Below, piece after piece: positions 1 to 6,640 of a stretch of DNA of 11,197 bases. Position numbers and translations under genes: made by a program. Under the pieces are notes generated by a model. The model was not told the DNA's origin. It was given only the letters and a program-made list of their open reading frames with translations, and made no database searches. Every line of letters starts with the position of its first letter. Positions within the stretch are counted from its first letter, which is position 1. The stretch is from UBA2330 sp035443185 (GTDB lineage: Bacteria; Bacteroidota; Ignavibacteria; Tepidaquicellales; Tepidaquicellaceae): assembly GCA_035443185.1 (NCBI GenBank), contig DAORRV010000098.1:1-11197 (forward strand), in the 5' to 3' direction.

Positions 1-1036
1 CATCTTTCGGCAGATCGAATTTTATGTTTGTAGTTGGATTGAATGGGTTTGGATAGTTTTGATATAATTTAAAAATTGAAGGAATGGAATTTGAAATGTT
101 GTTTAAATTACTTGTGCCTCCGTTCATTGTATGCCAGATTCTTCCTCCGTTTCCGCATGCCCAGACCAAGCTGTCGTTGAAAGAAGTAATGTTGTAAATT
201 ACACCCGTGCCGATTTGCGAAAACCAATCTCTTCCTCCGTTTGTAGTTTTAAAAATCTGATATTGCGTTCCAGCCCAACCAGTATTTTCATTACAAAATT
301 CTACACTTAAAACACTTCCAAGAGATACCGGAATATTTCCTACGCTGTCCCAGTCTGAACCGAAATTTGTTGTTTTATAAACCGCTCTTTTACTGGCTGT
401 ATACCCTGTATAATCATTTATGAAAGATACCCTGTAAAAGTCACCGGTAAACACTAATGAAAATGAATTCCAGTTTAATCCGCCGTCTGTAGTTTTATAA
501 ATGTAAGATAATCCGCCTACGCCAATTCCGTTAAGACTGTCTTTAAAATATAAATCCTGAGGTATGCCGGTCTGACCTATTATAAAATTAGTGCCTCCGT
601 CGGTAGTATAACGAACTCCCCTTATTCCATTTGCGTAATTAACACCCGCCCAACCTGTATTTTGATTTAAAAAAAATAATGAATAGTAATCTCCCTCTCC
701 TGTATTCCCATTTTCAATTATTGTCCAATTCACACCGCCATTTGTTGATTTTATAAATGTTCTGAAATATCCAACTGCATAAACTACATTTGTGTCTACA
801 GGGAATATAGCAGAATAAGGTTTTGACGGAGCATCATTTAAAAAATCAATCCAGTGTACCCCTCCGTTTGTTGTTTTTAAAATAACTCCAACTCCGCTGC
901 ACCATCCTGTCTGTTCATTTATAAATTCAATATCATACAATGGATTCGTTGTCCCGCTCTGCTGAGTGAACCATTGAGCTTCTGAATTTTGAATTGAAAT
1001 TAAAAATAAGAATAGAACTAATAAAGTTTTTTTCAT
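1..1036 (-). CDS. Secreted Ycf48/BNR-type beta-propeller with T9SS sorting domain (3' end cut by window)
   Basis: Reading the minus strand from the ATG at 1036-1034 gives about 345 codons that stay open to the window edge. The N-terminus is a signal peptide (MKKTLLVLFLFLISI, likely cut after SEA-20). The body repeats a unit of the form 'N-x-x-T-G-W/Y ... K-T-T-N-G-G-x-x-W', for example KTTNGGVHW at residues 54-62 and KTTNGGRDW at 263-271, with about six or seven copies. This pattern is typical of Ycf48-like/BNR propellers, as in photosystem II assembly factor-like proteins of heterotrophs. From about residue 325 it reads YQNYPNPFNPTTNIKFDLP, the start of a type A T9SS sorting domain, so the protein is probably exported across the outer membrane and then attached to the surface or released. 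Only the last part of that domain should be missing. The ligand is unknown. No clear Shine-Dalgarno site precedes the ATG. Confidence 0.9.
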   Translation of the reverse strand, partial: MKKTLLVLFLFLISIQNSEAQWFTQQSGTTNPLYDIEFINEQTGWCSGVGVILKTTNGGVHWIDFLNDAPSKPYSAIFPVDTNVVYAVGYFRTFIKSTNGGVNWTIIENGNTGEGDYYSLFFLNQNTGWAGVNYANGIRGVRYTTDGGTNFIIGQTGIPQDLYFKDSLNGIGVGGLSYIYKTTDGGLNWNSFSLVFTGDFYRVSFINDYTGYTASKRAVYKTTNFGSDWDSVGNIPVSLGSVLSVEFCNENTGWAGTQYQIFKTTNGGRDWFSQIGTGVIYNITSFNDSLVWACGNGGRIWHTMNGGTSNLNNISNSIPSIFKLYQNYPNPFNPTTNIKFDLPKD

Positions 1037-1218
1037 ACGTAAACTTTCATAAATTTATAAATTAATATTTTGATATTAGCGTTTGGGGCGGGAATATCAT
1101 TTTTCATATTTCCACAAAAAAGAAAAAAAAAAAAATGAGATTCAAGTTATATTTTTATTCAAATGAAAAATATTTTATGAATGCTGGTAAAAGCAATGCC
1201 AATACGGTTTTGCTCAAC

Positions 1219-1256
1219 CTCCCCCGCCCACTCCTTTAAAAAGAAAGGATGGGGAG
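1219..1256. repeat. C/G-rich imperfect inverted repeat
   Basis: CTCCCC at 1219-1224 pairs with GGGGAG at 1251-1256, and TCCTTT at 1232-1237 pairs with AAAGGA at 1244-1249 around a six-base loop. An asymmetric internal loop (seven bases on the left, one on the right) separates the two stems. No T-tract follows on either strand, so it is not a typical intrinsic terminator. It may be a remnant of a dispersed hairpin element. Confidence 0.4.
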
Positions 1257-1409
1257 AAAAGCTGAAAAATGATTTTTTATTGAGTAATGTGACTAAGAAA
1301 TCTCCGAATAAGCGTCATTCCCGGGTGCTTTGATCGGGCATTTGATCATTTTATATTTGAAACAGTATTCTTCTGAATTATAGACATGTATAAAATTCGG
1401 ATTGCTTCT

Positions 1410-1425
1410 CCCGAATAAATTCGGG
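1410..1425. repeat. Perfect 7-bp-arm palindrome (CCCGAAT AA ATTCGGG)
   Basis: The 16 bases are an exact inverted repeat of seven-base arms around AA. It lies about 90 bases upstream of the nuoJ promoter candidate. It could be an operator for a dimeric regulator or the tip of a decayed palindromic repeat. The sequence alone does not decide between these. Confidence 0.4.
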
Positions 1426-1512
1426 TACGCAAATTCATAATATTGTTTTTATAAAGGTCGGATAAATATGTTTGGATTCAAATTTAGAATTACAAAAATA
1501 AAATATAAATCT

Positions 1513-1520
1513 TATATTTG
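1513..1520 (+). promoter_or_regulatory. Candidate -7 promoter element (TAnnTTTG) for nuoJ
   Basis: TATATTTG is an exact match to the Bacteroidota-type -7 consensus TAnnTTTG. It ends 23 bases before the nuoJ ATG, which would give a leader of roughly 15-18 nt. I do not see a good -33 TTTG at the usual 17-23 base spacing, so only half of the promoter is supported. The short leader has no Shine-Dalgarno site, in keeping with most genes here. Confidence 0.45.
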
Positions 1521-1543
1521 CATGTCTTGAATTAATCCAATAT

Positions 1544-2062
1544 ATGAATTTCGATTTAGAAACTGTTTTATTTTTCTCGCTGAGTGTTTTAGCTGTTGCA
1601 TCTGCAATCCTAATGATCACAAGAAAAAATCCCATTAACAGCGCATTATATCTCATACTGAATTTCTTTACTGTATCAGGTCTTTTTCTGCTGCTCCGAG
1701 CGCAGTTCATTGCCGTCATACAGGTACTTGTTTACATGGGCGCGATCATGGTGCTTTTTCTTTTTGTAATTATGCTTCTGAATCTTCAGGACAAAAGTAA
1801 GCTCAGGGAATCTTATACTTATAAGAAATTAACTTCAATTCTTTTGGCATTAATGCTTTTTGGAATCCTCGGATATACTGTGTTTTTTGGGTTTGAAGGG
1901 AAGTTCGATAAGATGGCTGATAATGCTGAATTGAATGGTACTGCTGAAACTCTGGGTGCTGAACTTTTTACAAACTTTTCATTTCCTTTTGAACTCGCAT
2001 CTTTCTTACTTCTTGCTGCCATTGTCGGCGCGATTGTACTCGCAAAAAAGAAATTCGATTAA
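1544..2062 (+). CDS. nuoJ: NADH-quinone oxidoreductase subunit J (complex I membrane subunit)
   Basis: The 172-residue protein has the usual NuoJ length and about five hydrophobic segments (roughly 5-26, 31-52, 54-80, 93-118, 146-167). Diagnostic stretches are RAQFIAVIQVLVYMGAIMV at 52-70, which includes the Y64-x-G66-A67 of the third helix, and FPFELASFLLLAAIVGAIV near 147-165, ending in a basic LAKKKFD tail. NuoJ sits in the membrane arm of complex I, and its third helix (with a pi-bulge in known structures) couples quinone chemistry to proton pumping. Normally nuoJ lies between nuoI and nuoK. Here it follows a long non-coding region and no nuoK is visible within 350 bases downstream, apart from the N gap. 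The alanine- and glycine-rich loop at about 119-140 is variable in the family. No Shine-Dalgarno site is evident. Family assignment is confident; the isolated context is the odd point. Confidence 0.94.
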   Translation: MNFDLETVLFFSLSVLAVASAILMITRKNPINSALYLILNFFTVSGLFLLLRAQFIAVIQVLVYMGAIMVLFLFVIMLLNLQDKSKLRESYTYKKLTSILLALMLFGILGYTVFFGFEGKFDKMADNAELNGTAETLGAELFTNFSFPFELASFLLLAAIVGAIVLAKKKFD

Positions 2063-2133
2063 ATCCTTTTACACTTATTAAGTAATCCAGACTGACATAC
2101 AATCCGAATACATAATTATTTATTTTACCTCTA

Positions 2134-2188
2134 AGTCCCGAAGACTCAAAGGTAAATATTATGAATGTTTTTTTGCTTTGAGACTTAG
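2134..2188 (+). repeat. 55-bp sequence, left copy, at the contig end
   Basis: These 55 bases run to the last base before the Ns and are identical, base for base, to the first 55 bases after them (2289-2343). The sequence is itself an imperfect inverted repeat: CTCTAAGTC...CTCAAAG at its left (starting at 2129) is answered by CTTTGAGACTTAG at its right. An exact overlap of 55 at two contig ends is what a k=55 de Bruijn graph assembly leaves. Either this is the same stretch written twice, or it is a true repeat that stopped assembly. Confidence 0.85.
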
Positions 2189-2288
2189 NNNNNNNNNNNN
2201 NNNNNNNNNNNNNNNNNNNNNNNNNNNNNNNNNNNNNNNNNNNNNNNNNNNNNNNNNNNNNNNNNNNNNNNNNNNNNNNNNNNNNNNN
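2189..2288. other. Assembly gap (100 Ns)
   Basis: Exactly 100 Ns are present, a conventional size for a scaffold join of unknown length. The flanking 55 bases are identical on both sides, so the true gap may be zero or negative, with the contigs overlapping. The alternative is a repeat of unknown copy number. Confidence 0.95.
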
Positions 2289-2343
2289 AGTCCCGAAGAC
2301 TCAAAGGTAAATATTATGAATGTTTTTTTGCTTTGAGACTTAG
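2289..2343 (+). repeat. 55-bp sequence, right copy, at the contig start
   Basis: This is the second copy of the 55 bases found at 2134-2188, including the run of seven Ts. It begins at the first base after the gap. Identity stops at the end of the left contig, and here the sequence continues into a short tandem array. The rest of 2344-2415 up to the serS stop contains no gene. Confidence 0.85.
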
Positions 2344-2367
2344 AGACTTAGAGTTTTAGAGCGTTAG
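2336..2367 (+). repeat. 8-bp tandem repeat, four units (AGnnTTAG)
   Basis: AGACTTAG, AGACTTAG, AGTTTTAG and AGCGTTAG follow each other without spacing and then end in AGG. On the other strand the unit reads CTAAGTCT, which is close to the GTCTAAGT unit of the array at 11105-11144. It lies between the contig join and the 3' end of serS. Confidence 0.8.
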
Positions 2368-2415
2368 AGGCAATTGTAATATTATTATAAGGCTTAAAGA
2401 TTTGGAATAGTATAG

Positions 2416-3690
2416 TTAAATCTTATCAAATCCCGAGTACTCTTTTAATACATCCGGAATTTCAATATTTCCGTCCATAGTCTGATTCGCTTCAAGAAGT
2501 GCTACCATAAGTCTCGATGTAGCAAGACCGGAACCGTTCAGAATATGTACAAATTCAGTTTTAGTTTTATTATTCTCAAGCATTTTTTTATATCTTATCT
2601 GCGCTCTTCTCGACTGAAAATCTGTACAGTTGCTGACTGAAGAAGTCTCAAGCCATTTATTCTCAGCATAAGACCATACTTCAATGTCATAACATTTCGT
2701 CGCTGCAAATCCAATGTCAGCCGTGCAAAGCTCAATTACCCTGTAATAAAGTCCAAGCTTGTCCAGAATTCCTGTTGCGTGAGAAAGCATTTTTTCCACT
2801 TCTATATATGAATCTTCGGGTTTGCAGAATGTGATAAGTTCAACCTTATTGAACTGATGCACTCGTAAAAAACCTTTTGTATCTTTTCCGTAACTTCCCG
2901 CTTCACGTCTGAAACAGTTTGTGAATCCGCAGTATTTTATCGGCAGATCTTCGCTTTTTAAAATTTCATCTCTGTGAATATTCAATATGGAAACTTCAGC
3001 AGTTGGAATTGCAAACATATCATCTTTTTCCATATAGTACATATCATCTTCAAACTTTGGAACTTTCTCGGCGGCTTCCATAGATTCACGTGTGACAATA
3101 ACCGGTGTCATGACTTCTTTGTAGCCGTTCTTCCCCTGTTCGTCGAGCATAAAATTTATCAGCGCACGTTCAAGTCTTGCGCCTTTTCCTTTATACAAAG
3201 CAAAACCGCTGCCCGAAATTTTTGTACCTCTTTCAAAATCAAGAATATCGTGATCCTTTCCAAGCTGAATGTGATCTTTCACTTCAAAATCAAATTTCTT
3301 TTTTTTACCCGAGAGTTTTATTTCTACATTATCCTTTTCAGACTTACCATGCGGCACACTGTCATGCGGAAGATTCGGAATATATCTCATCAGATTGTCA
3401 ATGTCGGCATCGTATTTCTTCAGCTCTTCATCTGACATTTTAATATTCTCTGATACTTTTTTCATTTCAGAAATTTTCTCATCGGTATTTTCTTTATTCC
3501 TTTTCATCAGAGCAATTTCATCGGTAGCTTTATTTCTTTCTTCTTTGAGAGTTTCAGTTTTATGGATCAGCTCCAGACGACTTTTATCCATCTCAAAAAT
3601 TTTCTCAATAACAGCCGGATCTTCATTGCGAAGATCTAATTTATTTTTTACATCATCAGGATTTTCCCTGATCATTTTTATATCTAACAT
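2416..3690 (-). CDS. serS: Serine--tRNA ligase (seryl-tRNA synthetase)
   Basis: This 424-residue class II synthetase charges tRNA-Ser with serine in the cytoplasm. The start MLDIKMIRENPDDV matches the family N-terminus. Residues about 30-100 are rich in K and E with heptad-like spacing, as expected for the long tRNA-binding coiled coil. The catalytic core shows VPKFEDDMY (210-218), the serine-binding TAE loop (230-232) followed by NIHRDEIL, motif 2 with FRREAGSYGKDTKG (260-273) then HQF-KVE, the ETSSVSNCTDFQSRR segment (348-362), and motif 3 GSGLATSRLMVALLE (386-400) with its conserved Arg393. Nothing essential is missing and the length is normal. It is the last gene of the minus-strand run, 36 bases after the RmlD-like gene, with no Shine-Dalgarno site and no clear terminator of its own. 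Confidence 0.98.
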   Translation of the reverse strand: MLDIKMIRENPDDVKNKLDLRNEDPAVIEKIFEMDKSRLELIHKTETLKEERNKATDEIALMKRNKENTDEKISEMKKVSENIKMSDEELKKYDADIDNLMRYIPNLPHDSVPHGKSEKDNVEIKLSGKKKKFDFEVKDHIQLGKDHDILDFERGTKISGSGFALYKGKGARLERALINFMLDEQGKNGYKEVMTPVIVTRESMEAAEKVPKFEDDMYYMEKDDMFAIPTAEVSILNIHRDEILKSEDLPIKYCGFTNCFRREAGSYGKDTKGFLRVHQFNKVELITFCKPEDSYIEVEKMLSHATGILDKLGLYYRVIELCTADIGFAATKCYDIEVWSYAENKWLETSSVSNCTDFQSRRAQIRYKKMLENNKTKTEFVHILNGSGLATSRLMVALLEANQTMDGNIEIPDVLKEYSGFDKI

Positions 3691-3726
3691 ATAAAATTTA
3701 ATTTTTTATTTAATTTAATACACGGA

Positions 3727-4620
3727 CTAATATCCAAGCTGAACCTTCAGCAATCTGAGACCTTCGAGAGAATCCATCGGATTGAATCCAAGTTCTGACT
3801 GTGCTTTGAGAATTATCAGTCCTGAATTCAAAGGTCTTGGAGCAGGTTGTTTCAGACTATCAGTTGTGATCGGTATTACAAGTGCCGGATTATATTTAAA
3901 AACTTCACAAAGCTTTAAAGCAAAATCATATCTTGAAAGAATGTCAGGTCCTGAAATATTATAAATACCTGTAACATCTTTCTCAGCAATCTTCATAGCT
4001 CCGTATGCAAGGTCGTCAATCATTGTCATATTACTTATCTGATCAGTCACAATATTCACCGGTCTGTTATTTCTCAATTCTTCGATCATCCATAACGCAA
4101 AATTTGGTTTTACTTTATTACCAATTCCATAAAGCACAAGAGTCCTGATTATCGCAAAATTAATATCACTGGTAATTAGAGCATTTTCACTTGCAAGTTT
4201 TTCCCTTCCGTAAAATGATACTGGGTTTGGCTTTGAGACTTCTGTATAAGGACCGTTCTTACCGTCAAAAACATAGTCAGTCGAAAAATGAATTATCTTT
4301 GAATCATATTTTTTTGCAGCAATGATCAGATTTTTTACTCCGTCGACGTTGATCTTCCATGACAATTCTCTTTCAGTTTCACATTTATCAACATTGGTAA
4401 AAGCAGCACAGTTAATTATAATATCAGGTTCATAATATCCGATAAGTTTTTTTACATCTTCTTTGGAAGTAATATCAAGTTCGCAATAAGTATGATTGTA
4501 ATCTAAATAGGAATTTTCTTCAACAGAGGAAAGGATAAGTTCGTGATCTGTCTCCCTTGTGAAAATTGAAGTCACTGCCTGCCCGAGTAAACCGTTTGAT
4601 CCTGTTATGAAAATTTTCAT
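3727..4620 (-). CDS. RmlD-like sugar-nucleotide reductase (extended SDR family)
   Basis: The 297-residue protein is an extended short-chain dehydrogenase most like dTDP-4-dehydrorhamnose reductase (RmlD). The Rossmann nucleotide motif GSNGLLGQ is at 7-14, NCAAFTNVDKCE at 70-81, STDYVFDG at 113-120, and the catalytic pair Y137-x-x-x-K141 lies in SFYGREK. APRPLNSGL near 260-268 resembles the substrate-side RRPANSxL of RmlD. The family uses NAD(P)H to reduce a keto-sugar nucleotide in the cytoplasm. No rmlA, rmlB or rmlC gene lies in the window, so rhamnose synthesis cannot be assumed, and another deoxysugar or a MAT2B-like role is possible. It sits 54 bases after the PfkB-family gene and 36 bases before serS. 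The ATG start fits the conserved N-terminal strand. The fold assignment is firm; the substrate is not. Confidence 0.88.
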   Translation of the reverse strand: MKIFITGSNGLLGQAVTSIFTRETDHELILSSVEENSYLDYNHTYCELDITSKEDVKKLIGYYEPDIIINCAAFTNVDKCETERELSWKINVDGVKNLIIAAKKYDSKIIHFSTDYVFDGKNGPYTEVSKPNPVSFYGREKLASENALITSDINFAIIRTLVLYGIGNKVKPNFALWMIEELRNNRPVNIVTDQISNMTMIDDLAYGAMKIAEKDVTGIYNISGPDILSRYDFALKLCEVFKYNPALVIPITTDSLKQPAPRPLNSGLIILKAQSELGFNPMDSLEGLRLLKVQLGY

Positions 4621-4674
4621 TTGTTATTAATAAATATTTTTTCAGTTAGAATTGTTAATGATCTCAAAAAAAAT

Positions 4675-5610
4675 TTACTTAAGTTCTTTAAGTTCTGAGA
4701 TCCCTTCCAGTGAGGAACTGTATGAGGCAAGTCTGTTTGCAAAATGAATACTTTTGTCAAAGTTTCCGTTCTTTGAATAATCTAACGTGAAAGCAGAAGC
4801 AAATACATCTCCACAACCTGTAGAGTCTTTGAAATTCGGATTCTCTATAGCAGCGATCTCAATATGATCAAGATCCCTGAACTTTTCAGTGCCGTATTCT
4901 TTCATTTTTTTTGTAAAACCTGTAACTCCTTCGACTCCTCTTGTAACGATCACCCCTTTAACTTCATGTATATTATTAAAAAGTATCTCCTCCGCTATTT
5001 TGTATTCAGTAAGTTTTTCCCTGCTGAGTACTTTTATTTCAAACTGATTCATCTGAACAGTATCAGTATTTGTACACCACTCATACCAGTTATCGACCGG
5101 TACATGATTTCTGCTGCCGTCCTCTTTTGTTTCCATCACAATATTATGAATGTCAATATGCATAAAGCCTTTGAAATTTTTTCTGATGTTTTTAAGAGTT
5201 TCAATCGTAATATCCACTCCTGAGATCATATTGACAAGTACAGCATCAGCCATATTCAGCAGACTTTCCACATCATTGTAATTAACAGTATATGTCGGCT
5301 CTGTTGATTTTTCAAACCGGGCACTTTTGTCAGAGTTGTACAGATTATAATATAAATTTACTTTCCTTGTAGGATGCTTTAATTTATTTAAACCGTAAGT
5401 TCTTATGTTTGGATATTCACTTAAAATTTTTGTAATGTTGTCAAATTCATCCTCACCGATATTCATAACGGGAATTATATTATCAGTCTTATCAGCAAGC
5501 ACAGCCATACTGATCACTGAATACAAGATCCCGCCGTAGCTGTGAATTATATCACCGCCTGCTTTATGAATGACATCAACACAAGGTTCACCGATTATAA
5601 GATAGTTCAT
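4675..5610 (-). CDS. PfkB/ribokinase-family carbohydrate kinase, substrate unknown
   Basis: The 311-residue protein has the ribokinase-like layout: an opening strand with D12 (IGEPCVDVI), a glycine pair at 26-27 (YGGILYS), and the C-terminal PfkB signature DSTGCGDVFASAF (262-274), where D268 is the expected catalytic base and the preceding glycines form the anion hole. VTRGVEG (222-228) matches the ATP-side 'T-x-G-x-x-G' region. The usual alanine in the signature is Cys266, a tolerated change in some members. Such enzymes phosphorylate sugars or nucleosides with ATP, but the substrate cannot be assigned here. The ATG comes 1 nt after the stop of the aldo/keto reductase gene, so the two are almost surely translated from one mRNA and possibly coupled. 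A sugar-related role fits the neighbours. Confidence 0.88.
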   Translation of the reverse strand: MNYLIIGEPCVDVIHKAGGDIIHSYGGILYSVISMAVLADKTDNIIPVMNIGEDEFDNITKILSEYPNIRTYGLNKLKHPTRKVNLYYNLYNSDKSARFEKSTEPTYTVNYNDVESLLNMADAVLVNMISGVDITIETLKNIRKNFKGFMHIDIHNIVMETKEDGSRNHVPVDNWYEWCTNTDTVQMNQFEIKVLSREKLTEYKIAEEILFNNIHEVKGVIVTRGVEGVTGFTKKMKEYGTEKFRDLDHIEIAAIENPNFKDSTGCGDVFASAFTLDYSKNGNFDKSIHFANRLASYSSSLEGISELKELK

Positions 5611-5611
5611 T

Positions 5612-6562
5612 TTAAGGTTTAAATATTTCGTCTAATTTTTTAATCACATCAGCCGGAACTTCAAGTTCTGCGGCATTAATGTTTTCTTTAAGCTGATTCA
5701 TTTTTGTAGCTGAAGTTATTGTACTTGAAATAATTTCTTTTCTAAGACACCAGGCAAGTGAAAGACATGAAGCTGTAGTGTTTAATTGTTTTGCGATCTC
5801 AATAAGCTTTTCCACTTTCTTAAGATTTTCATCACTTGCAATCTTTTTTACAAATACATTATATCTTTCATGACCGAGTCTTGTATCTTTACCTGCTTTT
5901 TTATTATTGTATTTTCCAGTGAGAACTCCCTGTCCAAGCGGTGACCATACCACTTGTCCGATCCCGTTTTTTGTGCAGTAATCCATTACGCCGTTAGTTT
6001 CAATATCTCTGTAGAGTAAACTATACTGAGGCTGATTGCTTACCGGTTTATGCAGATTGAATTTTGCACAGACATTTACAGCTTCTGATATATTACTTTT
6101 TGACCATTCGCTTACTCCCCAATAAAGGATCTTTCCCTGTTCTATCAGAGAGTTAAAAGCTCTGCATGTTTCTTCCACTGGAGTTTCTTCATCATATCTG
6201 TGACACTGATACAGGTCAATATAATCTGTTTTAAGATTTATCAGCGATTCATTTACCGATTCGAAAATATGTTTTCTTGATAATCCTTTGTCATTGATAT
6301 TAGGAGTCATCGGCCAGAAGCATTTTGATGCTATAAAAATATCTCTTCTTCTGAAATCCTTTAAAGCATTTCCGAGAAATTTTTCAGACTCACCGAGTGA
6401 ATATACATCAGCAGTATCGAAAAAATTTATTCCGTTGTCAAAAGCAGATTTTATTAGAGCAATACCTGTCTTTTTATCAACTGTCCCTCCTATCGTCAGC
6501 CAGCTTCCGAATCCGATTACGCTTACGTTACTTCCGCAATTTCCTAATCTTCTGTATTTCAA
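5612..6562 (-). CDS. Aldo/keto reductase, TTG start
   Basis: The 316-residue protein is a TIM-barrel NADPH-dependent aldo/keto reductase. The N-terminus (YRRLGNCGSNVSVIGFG) is the classic family opening. The catalytic tetrad is visible as D49, Y54, K80 and H121 (FFDTADVY, ASKCF, QCHRYD). SPLGQGVLTGKY (207-218) and the late SSTITSATKMNQLKEN segment (279-294) bind the cofactor. The layout is closest to the Kv-beta/AKR6-11-type subgroup. The start codon is TTG at 6562-6560: an in-frame TAA lies six codons upstream with no ATG between, and the next Met is near residue 85, well inside the domain. It follows the PorV/PorQ-like gene by 78 bases and runs into the PfkB-family gene with 1 nt between. 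The physiological substrate is unknown. Confidence 0.92.
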   Translation of the reverse strand: MKYRRLGNCGSNVSVIGFGSWLTIGGTVDKKTGIALIKSAFDNGINFFDTADVYSLGESEKFLGNALKDFRRRDIFIASKCFWPMTPNINDKGLSRKHIFESVNESLINLKTDYIDLYQCHRYDEETPVEETCRAFNSLIEQGKILYWGVSEWSKSNISEAVNVCAKFNLHKPVSNQPQYSLLYRDIETNGVMDYCTKNGIGQVVWSPLGQGVLTGKYNNKKAGKDTRLGHERYNVFVKKIASDENLKKVEKLIEIAKQLNTTASCLSLAWCLRKEIISSTITSATKMNQLKENINAAELEVPADVIKKLDEIFKP

Positions 6563-6640
6563 ATATAATATAATTTATTTTAAATCAAATAACTTATTTA
6601 GGACAGAAAATTTTTTCAAATGAAAACTGCCGTAGATCTA

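Larger units (their letters stand above)
1037..1543. other. Non-coding region between the propeller gene and nuoJ
   Basis: About 500 bases separate the divergent propeller gene and nuoJ, and I find no convincing gene in them. The region holds the promoter regions of both genes. It also has a C-rich stretch near 1219-1256 that is out of character for this AT-rich DNA, a phrase around 1312-1338 (GTCATTCCCG...CGGG) resembling the dispersed palindromic intergenic repeats common in bacteria, and a short perfect palindrome at 1410-1425. It reads like decayed repeat sequence plus promoters. Confidence 0.6.

Noticed and set aside
1435..1719. 94-residue open frame on the minus strand overlapping the nuoJ start
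   Set aside because: It lies opposite the conserved NuoJ N-terminus and across the promoter region, and has no recognisable domain. It is a shadow frame.
2189..2288. Idea that the N gap hides nuoK and the rest of the operon
   Set aside because: The identical 55-bp flanks suggest overlap rather than missing sequence, and 100 Ns is only a placeholder. It cannot be excluded, but it should not be annotated.
2974..3694. Plus-strand open frames of 88-153 residues opposite serS
   Set aside because: They are antisense to a fully conserved synthetase and have biased, low-complexity composition (runs of F, S and H). They are shadows of the serS codons.
3727..4620. Naming this gene rmlD and calling a rhamnose cluster
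   Set aside because: No rmlA, rmlB or rmlC homologue is in the window, and the family includes reductases with other substrates.
4864..5223. 119-residue plus-strand frame opposite the PfkB-family gene
   Set aside because: It is antisense to a conserved kinase, with no domain and no start signal.
6553..6563. TATATTTG on the minus strand as a promoter for the aldo/keto reductase gene
   Set aside because: It overlaps the start codon itself, so it could not drive a full-length message for this gene. It is probably chance in AT-rich DNA.
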